Source of the DNA: Vitis vinifera
Taxonomy: Eukaryota > Streptophyta > Magnoliopsida > Vitales > Vitaceae
Assembly: GCF_030704535.1 (NCBI RefSeq)
Contig: NC_081818.1
Location: 1,191,001 to 1,255,000 of the forward strand
Reading direction: 5' to 3'
DNA length: 64,000 bases
Each line of letters begins with the position of its first letter. Position 1 is the stretch's first letter. Made by a program: the position numbers and the translations under genes. The notes beneath the pieces are model-generated. The model was not told the DNA's origin. It ran no database searches and was given only the letters and a program-made list of their open reading frames with translations. Shown one piece after another: positions 29,235 to 38,892 of this stretch.

Positions 29235-30402
29235 GTGGTGTTTATTTTTTGGCTAAATAAAAAAAAATCAAAATATTTGACTTTTTCCATTAAGCTAAGG
29301 GGGTGTTTGGTACATGAGAATAGGGAGTGGGAATAGACATCTCATTCATTTTATCTCTTATTCCTATGTTTGGATAAATGTTAAGAAAGTAGAAATAAAA
29401 TAAAAAATTATTCACACAGAAATCAAATCCAACTTATAAGTCGGATTTGAATTCATCAAAAGTAGGTGGTATTTTAATTCATTAAACTCATTTGATAATA
29501 TAAAATAACTTAAATTTACTATTTTACCCTCTTATCTTATTCTTCAAGCTTGATGCTTATTTTATTTGCAAAGTTAGAGACTCATTTATCATCCACTTCT
29601 ATACAACAAGTGATTCTCCCAAACTGAATCAATCAAACCTTCCACGAAATTTAGAAAAAAAAAATTCAATTTCTAATTTATAGGGTTTTGGATGTTCATT
29701 TTGATTGTTGGATCCATGAAATTTGAATTAATTTGTTTCCTTTTTTGGAAATAGGAAAAACATTTACTAGCTTTGAGAATTTAAATATTAATATATATAT
29801 ATATATATATTGGGATATAGTTTTATAACTACTTAAGCATAACAAATTATTCAAATTTTTAATAAAAATAATAATTGAATATTTGTACATTAGGGTTATA
29901 TGACTTTTTATCGTTAATTTTCTATTTATTGAGTATATATATATATATATATTAGTCTTATTATTTAATAACAAAAAAAACTCTCAATTTTTAATTTTTT
30001 TAAATAAAAAAAACATTTTAAATTATATGGAAGGATATTATTGTAAATTTATTTATTTTTCAGTTCCATTTCTATTATTATCAAATATTGGAATGAAAAC
30101 AAATAATTATTCTAATATTGCATTCCTAAGTTCATCAAAGTGTTAAAAATGGAATCATCAAATTCATTTATATCCACTAAGAAATAGAAATGGGAACAAA
30201 ATATTCATTTTAATTCCCTATTCTACATACCAAATACACTCTAAAAGTAATTCATTGACATCAACCAATATAATTAAACTAAACTTATTGATAATAAATT
30301 CATTTTAGTTATGCTGGTTAATATTAATAAGGTACTTTTAGCTAAATAAAAAAAGTCAAATATTTTGATTTTTTTTATTCAACCAAAAAACAAACACTAC
30401 CT
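29235..30402. mobile_element. Outer MITE interrupted by a second element
   Basis: The left part GTGGTGTTTATTTTTTGGC and the right part ending CAAACACTACC match the ends of MITE family 1. The interior is split by the element at 29,299-30,241. Its own target duplication is unclear. AAATATTTGACTTTTT and its complement near each end show the internal inverted symmetry. Confidence 0.55.
29299..30241. mobile_element. Harbinger-like MITE, family 2, copy 1 (nested)
   Basis: A 943-bp element starting GGGGGTGTTTGGTACATGAG with a degraded right end (ACCAAATACACTC). TAA flanks both sides (29,296-29,298 and 30,242-30,244). Its full-length relative is at 60,806-62,037. A (TA)n run lies inside. No transposase frame. 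Confidence 0.75.
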
Positions 30403-30899
30403 TGGTATTAATCAGAAGGAAGTATACTTTCTCATTATAGACACGATCACATTTTAGTTTAGTAAGTTTTAGCAATCTTAAAAGGACTAGCATATATCTT
30501 ATAGATGTTGTTAAAGGTGTTTTGGATAGTGGCATATATATATGAAAGCCCTCAGAAAGATTCAAAATGTTTAAACATTTTGACAAAAGAGGAAAAAAAA
30601 AGACAAAGAAAATAGGTCGGTGCTAGGAAAATGACAGAGAGTTTCCAGGAAGTGATTTTCACTGAAAATTAGTCAAAAAGGAAATGTAGTGGCAGTAGTA
30701 CTACTACCACGCCCGAAAACTCGGGCAGTTCCCCAGTCTGACTTTCCCACCAAACAAACATGAGGTTCTTGTTTCACTATCCCACCTAAATGTACTACAC
30801 ACCGTCGTCCATGGAAAATCGAAACACATTTTCTTTTATTAGCAAATTGACCCCAATTCGACGACTTTTGCAATCTACAGTGGAAAAAAACAAAAAGAA

Positions 30900-31034
30900 A
30901 ATCCAAACTCAAATTCAAATCCGCCAACGCGTATCAAACCTTTTCCCTGCAACTTCGTCTATCCTTCTCGGCACCTACGCGTTTCTCTCTCCTTTCTCTC
31001 TGTGGAATAGCCTTATAACCATCAGTCTACTCAG
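30900..31034 (+). other. Putative 5' UTR exon of the CBP60 gene
   Basis: A pyrimidine-rich leader ending TACTCAG then GTACGCG at 31,035, a fair donor. No start codon for the CBP60 frame occurs before 31,559, so a leader intron is likely. Its acceptor (perhaps CCCCAG near 31,475) is not certain. Confidence 0.35.
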
Positions 31035-31558
31035 GTACGCGTATTCGTCACATCTCTCTTTACAATATTCCACGCATACTGGTCGCGAAAATGAAAGAAA
31101 AAATGCTGAAAATAAAAAAAATAAAATTGAATAAGGTATATTGAATAATATGCAGATTTTCTGTTTAATCATAGAAAAAAAATACGGGAAAAACTCATGT
31201 TTGTTGTTGTTTGGAATGTACTGTGGATGTAGTTTTGAAAATTCAGAATCTCAATAAATGCAAATTCATAATTGACTTTCAAGTGTCCACATTAGTTGAT
31301 AGAGTGATAAACCCTAAGCTTTGAAGAATTCAGATGCATAATATATAAAAATGTATGTGTATACGACTACGATGATGTTGAGGTGTTTGTTTGGATACTT
31401 TAGGGTATCTTTGCTTGACTTTTAGATTAACGCGGTATCTCTAGTTCAACTGAAGCTTCCATGTATTTTCCCCAGTTCTTTATATAGTATAGCAGTTGAG
31501 CATTGTTTGGCTACTAGAGTTTTGGAATTTTTCTTTTTGATTTCTCTTGAATAATTTG

Positions 31559-34500
31559 ATGGAGAGTTTGGCATCTCTCAAAAGGTGTTTTGGCCAGGAG
31601 CAGGATGGTGATGATGATTTTGGAGTTGCAGGTCAGGGGGAGAAGATGAAGAGGTTTAAATTCGCAAGGTAGATTGTTTAGTACTAGTTGAATTTGGGGT
31701 TAGTTTTGAGTTTTAGGGTTCTTGATGGGGTTTTCAATGTGGGTTTTTTGATGTTTGTGCAGTGCTGTTAGAGACGTGATGAGTGAACGTTTGCTGAAGG
31801 AGATGGCTCTAAGGATGGAACCTTTTTTCCGAGTGCTGGTATGACGAGTCCCTCTTTCTATTTCTAGACAAAATAAATTTAAACCATAGTGTCTTTTTAA
31901 GTTGTTCTTATTGCATCTTGTGTTGTTTCCTTTAGCGAAGCTTAATTAATTTGTGTCAAATTTAGAGAAAACCGACCCTTTCTGTGCCCTGGTTTCCATG
32001 CATGATGATATTTTCTGTTTTTATTGTTATATTTGAGGTTGGATCTGAAACAAATTACTAAATTTAGGTAAGAGTGGCTACCATGCCTTTTCCGAGCTTT
32101 GAATTGTTAACTGCCATTGGGTGATTTGGAGTTTTCCAAATTTTCATGAACTGTCCTAAAAAAATTATAGTGCTTTGATGGTTGCAAAATTTTGCTCTGT
32201 GAAGGGCCATTTTTTTTTATTGATTTTTCCTCGTTTGGTCTGTGTTGACCCGATTTAACTGGCTAGTATTGATGTGAATGAATGGTTGATTTCAACCTAT
32301 CAAGAAAACAGAGTAAGAAAAAAGAAACCGAATGAATGGGAAGTTTCAAGTTGTATGATTATGTAGATTTCTTAACTAATCATGTGTGCAATAAGACTAT
32401 AACTTAAGGTTAACATATCTGTCCTCTGAAAATCAGCTGAAATTAATATTGTTGCATGTTTGAAATCCTCTTTATAGCAATAGAAGATTTGATCTGTTCA
32501 TTGGTACTGATATAGATTACTGAAACAATTCATATTGAATCATATTTGTTTCCATTACTGTTTGCTAATTATTCTGCATATTGTTCCTGAGAAGGTGAGG
32601 GAGGAGGTGGAACGAGCAAGTCGGCTCTTTCTGAACGCATCTCCTGGGTTAGTTTTATCTGCCAATTCTTTGTTGTACTGTCTTCCTTGCAACATGCATG
32701 TCATAAAGGGTTTTTTTTTTTTTTTGGAGCATCAGTGCATCTCATGTGTTATGGATGTGTCATATTTTGATTTTATAAGCTTATTGGATCAACCGAATGA
32801 ATGGATCTTGTTTAATATCATCAGAGTTCTTTATGGTATACTGTTCTGATTTGAAGCATTTGATTTCATAGTACCATAGTTATTTTATAAGCAAATGTCT
32901 TCTGTCAAACACCCCTTACCTGCAGTCTGATATTGACTTTCATGCTAACTGTGTTGTAGACCTTCAAGTAATCAGATTGAGTCATCTGGAGTGAGGAACT
33001 GGCAGTTGCATTTTGCCAGTAAATTGCCCTCTAAAATTTTTACGGGCAGCAGGGTAGAAGCCGAAGGCAGTACATCTGTTAAAATAGTCATACTTGATGC
33101 TCGTTCTAAGGATATAATCACATCAGGTCCCCTATCTTCAGTTAAAATTGAGATTCTTGTCCTCGACGGTGATTTTGGTACTACCGATGATAATGAAGAT
33201 TGGACTGAGAGTGAGTTCAATACCAATATTGTACGTGAAAGGGAAGGCAAAAGGCCATTAGTGACTGGGGAGCTGTTTGTTACACTGAGATGTGGGGTTG
33301 GTTATATTGATGATGTCTCTTTTACTGACAATTCAAGCTGGATTAGAAGCCGGAAGTTCAGGTTAGGAGCTAGAGCTGTGTCAGGCATTTCCAAAGAAGT
33401 AAGGATTAGAGAAGCACGAAGTGAAGCTTTTGTGGTGAAAGATCATCGTGGGGAGCGTGAGTTTTTAAAACTTAACTTTATCCTTAGGACTTTTAACAAT
33501 AGATTTGTGACGATTAGATTCTAACCTTGCCATTTTCCCTAGATTTATAATTCTGTTTTTTTTTTTTTAACTGGTATGCATGAGAAATATCTCTGTGAAT
33601 TTTTTTAGTGCTTTGGTTTAACTATCAGAACATCTTTCTGAATCAGGTTTATGCTTTTAATATGCTTGTGTAAGTATCATGCTTGAGGATATCAGCTTAT
33701 GGTTTGTTGTTCAAACAAAACCTTGAAAATGACATACTCATAATCTGGATCTAGTAAAGAAATAGGTGGTGGGCACTTGCAATCCACATACAGAAACCAA
33801 GGGTTTGTTTGGTAACTGTTTTTAAAAACAATTTTGAAAATAGTTTTTTAGAATAGTTTTTGAAAATTGTTCTTTGATTTTTATAAAACAAAAGTCTGTT
33901 TGAAAACCTAAAATGTTTTTAACCTGTCTTTAATATTTTTAAAAATAATTTTTATATCTAATGTTTTATTTTTAATCATTCTACATGTTTTTATGATTAT
34001 TTCTTAAAACAACTCTCAGAAAACAAGTGAAAAAGATAGAAAAACAATTAAAAGATGTTCTCTAAAAATACTCTATTTTCTATTTTTAAGAATAGAAAAC
34101 AGAAAACAGTTTTGGTTGCCAAACATGGCTTTTGTGTTTTTTGTTCTGGAGGACAAAAAACTATTTTAAAAAACAATTCCCAAAAAAGCCCTAAGGTAAT
34201 CACTTAGGTCATAACTGAGGATACTTAATGGTTAATACTGTTACATGTTTTGAAACATATGCTGCGCATTAGTTATCTTGTAAAAAATCACATTCTTTTA
34301 GTGTTGTTGTCACTGTTGACAAACCACGAAATCTCTGTAGTGAAACATAATAAGTAGATTATTAGTATGCCACTTTCTTTGTCTGCTCTGCATCTACCTG
34401 TTTCATGCCTAATGTCTTTGATGTATTCCTTTTGGTGTGCTTGAATCTTGAAATATCTGTCCATAGGCGTTTGAATTTAATGTGGCCTATATTCAGTATA

Positions 34501-36385
34501 TTTTGCTTATGGATAGCCATAGCCATGATTCTAGGATTGACTGGTAATTTTTTCATTTAGTGTATAAGAAGCACCACCCCCCATCATTGGATGATAAAGT
34601 GTGGCGTTTGGAAAGGATTGCAAAAGATGGTGCCTCCCACAAGCGATTGGATTCTCATGGGATTCACAATGTGAAGGACTTCTTGCGGTTGTACGTAACT
34701 GATCAATCCTCACTACGCAAGGTAAGAGAAATTCTTTTTCTTGGATTGGAAACTATTTTTGAATTTCTACAATTTGCTTTTAAATGGTTGTCTAATCTCT
34801 TACTGTGGAAACTGTAGCTGCTTGGCAATGGGATTTCAAACAAGATATGGGAGATAATCATAGAACATGCTAATACCTATGTTGGAGATGAGGAGTTGTA
34901 TGTGTACTCCAGGGCTGGGGAAAGTCTTGGGGTCGTGCTCAGTTCAATCTATAAGATTGTTGGGTTAACATTTGATAGTCATAGTTATCAGGCTGTGGAT
35001 AAACTCACTATGCAGGAAAAGGTGCATTTTCTAGCCTGGCTTCTAATAAATCTTTGTTTTCAAAATGTTAGTTCTTCTTTATCTGGTTAACATTTGAAGT
35101 GTTTCTGCAGTCACTGAATTCCACTCATGTTATTGTCATTACTTTTGAAATCTGATCTTAGAAGTGTTGCTTTTGATTTGGAGCTGATAAACTTTCTGTT
35201 CCTTTGGCAGTTTTTGATGGAAGATTTGAAACGGCATGCCTATAAAAATGTGAATGACATTAAACCCTTCCCAACAAGGCCTTTGCCAACCATACAAACT
35301 GAAACATTCAACGATCCATGTCTACCCCTGCACAATTTCCCAGTCAGACATCAAGGTATGTGAAATTTCAGAAGTTAATAGTAATATACTTGTTCTTGGA
35401 CATTTTTTAGGGAACCCATAGCTGTTTTGCCCCATTTCCCATATCATTGAATTAACAAAATCATCTTGAGTGATCCTTTGCCTTCACTCTTAGAATTGAA
35501 CATCTGAGGTAGCTTTTTGACTGCTAGGAAATCTCCAAAGATGCCCATTATACTCTGCCCACTGTAGACGGCCTATCTTCAATATTGACGAAACAGATGA
35601 AAATTAACTGTTGAATGTAATTAGACCTTCATCATGATTAATTCCTCTGATACGTAGTCCTTCAATTGTGGCATGAAGAGGGTCCTGAGGGTTGTTTCCA
35701 ACTCTCACCTGTCACATTATATGAGCAAGCTACGCCATAGACTGTCCTTCCAGTCAAGTAGATTCTACTGGAATGATTGATCCCTCAAGTTTGCAGTTTT
35801 CCTTTTCCCATTTTCCCTACTATCGTTTAGTTCTTCTGGAAGCATCTAAGACAATATTTCTTTGCAGATCAATCTGATTCACAGATGGGATTTGACCAGT
35901 CACCATCTTCATCATACTATGACTGGGATGACAACAATCAAGAAGTAGTTTCTCTAGCTGCATGTCATCCACTGGAAGCATTGAGTCCAATGTTAAGGAG
36001 CAGTTTCATACTGAGGGACACTTACACAGGACCCTTCAATGGGGGTATTGGTTGGTCTTCAAGCGGGTCACCGGGGCCAGTTATGCCAAATGGTCATTTG
36101 GCTGCAGACGACACTTTCCAGTTTCAAACATCAACTTTATTTCCTGTTTCTGCCACATGGGGGCAAGGGAATAGTTTTTTCCTTGCTGCAAACAATGAAG
36201 CAGAGGTTGGCATTCTTTCCTCTCACCCCAATTTTGGCATCGGTATGTCAAGGAAAGGAAAACCTAGAGCAAGGTGGTGCAAGATTCGGGCTGCTCTTAA
36301 GTGGGGGATATCGGTTAGGCGAGATGTGGAAGCTAAGAGGATGATGCAAAAGCTTATTTTCTGCTCAACCCCGATTTGGGATTAA
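31559..36385 (+). CDS. Calmodulin-binding protein 60 (CBP60) family transcription factor, 8 exons
   Basis: Plant-specific DNA-binding regulator that responds to calcium through calmodulin; family members control salicylate synthesis and immunity. Coding exons: 31559-31668, 31763-31838, 32595-32647, 32960-33456, 34561-34721, 34818-35021, 35211-35355, 35868-36385. Phases agree throughout, giving 587 residues. N-terminus: MKRFKF basic patch, then [10 protein letters not shown] and [12 protein letters not shown] (about 63-74). The conserved CBP60 domain starts about 80 ([17 protein letters not shown]) and runs through [20 protein letters not shown] and [13 protein letters not shown] to about 375. 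The extreme C-terminus has [20 protein letters not shown] (from about 549), the basic amphipathic calmodulin-binding helix at the position typical of CBP60a-f rather than CBP60g. Exon 3 could instead begin 3 bases earlier. Intron 4 holds an AT-rich MITE. Confidence 0.93.
33801..34193. mobile_element. AT-rich MITE, family 3, in CBP60 intron 4
   Basis: Starts GGGTTTGTTTGGTAACTG and ends in CCAAAAAAGCCCTAA. Much of it is a long imperfect inverted repeat of AAAACAGTTTT / AAAACTATTTT words. Related copies lie at about 44,868-45,222, 45,834-46,230 and 51,560-51,950, with remnants near 22,200-22,680. Boundaries are approximate. Confidence 0.6.
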
Positions 36386-36740
36386 CATGTGAAGGAATAG
36401 AAATCTCAAGGGAGGTGATGAAAGATCCAGGCAACTACTAGCTAGGGGGACGTCAGTTAGGTGAGATACGGAGTCTAAGAGCCCGTTTGGAAACTGTTTG
36501 TAAGAACAGGTTCTTGTTCTTAAAAACAGAAAACTGTTTTCTAGACTCGAAAACATGATTAGTGATTTTCTAAACTCTAGTTATTAGCCTAGAATCTAAA
36601 AAATTTAGGAGTTAAGCTTCTCCTAGATGTGTTAGCTTTGGTTTTGTAATCAGCCATTTTCTTTATTTTTTTTGCTCTTTCCTTTTGGTTCTAGTCCGAC
36701 CAACTTGCCTCCTAATTCAAAATTTGGAAGGCATGCTTAA

Positions 36741-36846
36741 GTGTTGGCTCAACTGGTAAAAGGATGGGGAGGATTTGTGGGAGTTCCAGGTTCAAGTCCT
36801 AATGGAGATAAAAATTTAACTATCAAAAAAAGAAAAAAGAAAAAAG
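36741..36846 (+). mobile_element. tRNA-derived SINE in the CBP60 3' UTR
   Basis: An RNA polymerase III A box TGGCTCAACTGG (36,745-36,756) and a B box GGTTCAAGTCC (36,789-36,799) are spaced as in a tRNA. An A-rich tail (AAAAAAAGAAAAAAG) follows. No cloverleaf closes, so it is not a tRNA gene. It lies between the CBP60 stop codon and the AATAAA at 36,957, so it should be part of the CBP60 mRNA. A clean target duplication is not visible. Confidence 0.75.
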
Positions 36847-36956
36847 GCCACCCCATAAAGTGTATGCTCCCTTTGTAAATTCTCTTATCCTCTTCTAGAT
36901 TTTCCTTTTTGCATCAAGTGTAAAAGAGTGTTGTTGTACATTTTGTTCAAATGATC

Positions 36957-36962
36957 AATAAA
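36957..36962 (+). terminator. Probable poly(A) signal of the CBP60 gene
   Basis: AATAAA preceded by a T/G-rich stretch (TTGTTGTACATTTTG) about 570 bases after the stop codon. Position fits; cleavage site unknown. Confidence 0.45.
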
Positions 36963-37115
36963 ATGTATCTTTTTTAAAAGTTTATGTCAATTTTATTATC
37001 TCATTTATTGCTTTATTGCTTGAATATTACCTTTGGAATGCTCTTTGCCTGCAACTGCATTTTTGAAAGAGGCCAGTTCTCTGTGGTGTAGGTTCTCTGG
37101 TTTGATACCCTCTTC

Positions 37116-38550
37116 TAGGAATGGCAACGGGCGGGTTTGGGACGGGTCACCGCTATCCCATTCCTGTCCCAAAATATTTAGTTATTTCCCAAACCCGTCC
37201 CAAACCCGGGGCGGGGCGGGGCGGGGCTGAAGCAACTCATCACCAAAAGTATTGAAGATATCAGTTGAAGCCATAATAGAGGTCTTGGACAGAGCACTTC
37301 TAGGGTTCTTCATGGCCTTCACCAGCACCAACAACACTTTTTCTCTGCAAACACCACAAACATTAGCTGACCCCTATCTTCATTTTCCGAAAAACATTTC
37401 AAAATTAGAAATTCCCTTACAAGATCGGTGCCATCAGAGCGGAATGATACAGCGCAAACCGCCTAGCGTCATTCAGAGATTCACACACCTTGGCCTAATC
37501 CTTGGAATCCAATCACTCAGTCAAACCCTTCATTTCCAAACGAAATACACACAATTAACTCAAATCACAAGTTAATTTTCCCTCCAGAGGAGCCACTGAG
37601 AGAGGGAGACTTACAATTATCTGGGTTTTTGGGTCAGGCATGGCTTTAAGATTCTTAGAAGAGATGTAGTCAATGGTGGCATCTGCAGTTGGTGGCATCT
37701 GCAGTTGGTGGCAATGGAGCTTTGTTCTCATCATTCACACCAAAATCAGACTGTTTCTGAATTGAAACTACAACTTTCGCTTGCTTTTTGGGCCTTTCCG
37801 GTGTTGTCGGGAGAGCATTATCCAAAGACCTCAGAGCCATTTCTTTGAGAGAGAAAGAAACAGATCCAAACAGAGAGCATGTGTGTGTCCGAAAGATTGA
37901 AGCATTTGATTGATTTAAAGGAATCAATGGCTTTGACGATAAGATCTGCTTAGCCCCTATTAAGATTCGCAAGAAACGGATTCAAAACCCTAAATAGCAA
38001 CCCGAAAACTAATAGAAAAAAAAATCCTTCAATAATCTGAAACTGGAAATGGAAAAATCCTAAATCTCGTATCTCATTCCCGAATTAGAAACGAAATACA
38101 ATACCAAATCAAGGCATCATTCAACCAAAAAATCAACAAAAAATCTTACCGGTTTGTAGATACATGAAGATAATAGTTGTGATTCTTGATTTCTTGTGAA
38201 TATGGGATAAACAAGGATGAATCGAGAGGAAATGGATTTTCGAATGGATTATCTGATGGATTTTTCCATTGAGTGGGAGGAAAAACCCTAGCATCAACAG
38301 GAACGAGAACTGAGAGAAGAAGACCTAAAATGAGGAGAGGAAGCTAATATTTATAAGTGGGGGGTAAAGTAGTAATTTCATATTCGGGGTGGGCGGGGCA
38401 GGTCAAATTATAACTACACCCGACCCCGCCCCGAACCCGATTCGGGTTTTTTAAAAAATCTTGAACCCGACCCATCCCCGATTGCCATGTTCCTATACCC
38501 GTCCCAATAAGGGCGGGTGACCCGGGAAACCCGCGAAATTGCCATTCCTA
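37116..38550. mobile_element. hAT-type element with captured gene sequence (Pack-hAT)
   Basis: 1,435 bp bounded by a perfect 8-bp target duplication CCCTCTTC (37,108-37,115 and 38,551-38,558). The ends are inverted repeats: TAGGAATGGCAA on the left, TTGCCATTCCTA on the right. These are followed by long GC-rich subterminal stretches of GGGCGGGT / ACCCGCCC-like words, typical of one plant hAT group. There is no transposase. The interior (37,227 to about 38,380) is a piece of a host gene. The insertion sits in a tandem-repeat unit whose uninterrupted relatives (38,617 and 38,800) show the empty site. The element lies just downstream of the CBP60 gene. Confidence 0.88.
37227..37840 (-). pseudogene. 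Captured 5' part of an ARM-repeat superfamily gene
   Basis: Exon 1 (37840-37615) starts ATG and reads MALRSLDNALPTTPERPKKQ, then NDENKAPLPP. A 16-bp tandem duplication (37,675-37,706) then shifts the frame; beyond it the sequence still encodes IDYISSKNLKAMPDPKTQ and ends at GTAAGT. Exon 2 (to 37,421) encodes KVCESLNDARRFALYHSALM, with in-frame stops TGA and TAG upstream of it (the TAG probably a former Trp codon). Exon 3 (37344-37227) encodes EKVLLVLVKAMKNPRSALSK and TSIMASTDIFNTFGDELL, ending exactly at the GC-rich end of the transposon. I recognise this as the plant ARM-repeat family of At3g01450/At5g14790 type, from memory. Introns are kept, so capture was from DNA. A TATA-like CTTATAAATA (38,349-38,358, minus) suggests the promoter was captured too. 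Confidence 0.75.
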
Positions 38551-38574
38551 CCCTCTTCCTATCAAGTGATAATT

Positions 38575-38880
38575 GTTTTCAAAACTGTTTTTTAAAAACA
38601 TTATTCGACAGGCATAGGTTCTCTCGCTTGGTGCTCTCTTCCTATCTTCAACCTCTGTTTGAACTCATACTCTTTTGATTACCCTAAAAAAGTTTGAGTA
38701 CATGCTCTCAAGTTGCTTGAGAGCATGTACTCAAGTATTAGGTTTCTCAAAAGTTGTTTTCATAAATTGTTTTTTTAAAACATTTTGTATCAGGCATAGG
38801 TTCTCTCTTTTGGTGCTCTCTTCCTATCTTCAACCTTTGTTTGAACTCATCCCTTGTCCAAAATGATTACCCCAAAAAAT
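38575..38880. repeat. Two tandem units of about 185 bp
   Basis: Both units share a T/A-rich start (AAAACTG/AAATTGTTTTTTAAAA), then CAGGCATAGGTTCTCTC, GGTGCTCTCTTCCTATCTTC, AACCT.TGTTTGAACTCAT and GATTACCC.AAAAAA. A third unit is interrupted by the hAT element at 37,116, and the second is interrupted by the solo LTR at 38,893. Confidence 0.8.
38694..38734. repeat. Perfect hairpin, 19-bp arms
   Basis: TTGAGTACATGCTCTCAAG, then a 3-base loop TTG, then its exact complement. A relative of one arm, GAGTACATGCCCTCAAG, lies beyond the solo LTR near 41,728 without the second arm. No function can be assigned. Confidence 0.95.
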
Positions 38881-38892
38881 GATATAGGATTG

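Larger units (their letters stand above)
27850..30900. other. AT-rich intergenic DNA with nested MITEs
   Basis: Between the divergent Ppx/GppA and CBP60 genes. 27,890-28,870 shows nothing recognisable. 28,880-29,125 contains two tandem copies of a roughly 120-bp unit (GTTTGAGA.T.ATTATA ... ATCACTA). 29,235-30,402 is a nested MITE pair. 30,660-30,900 is of balanced composition and probably promoter of the CBP60 gene. Confidence 0.5.

Noticed and set aside
36741-36810. A tRNA gene
   Set aside because: A and B boxes are present, but the acceptor stem does not close and an A-rich tail follows; it is a SINE.
37252-37575. A 107-codon plus-strand frame inside the hAT element
   Set aside because: It is the antisense of captured exons 2 and 3 and their intron; the family match is on the minus strand.
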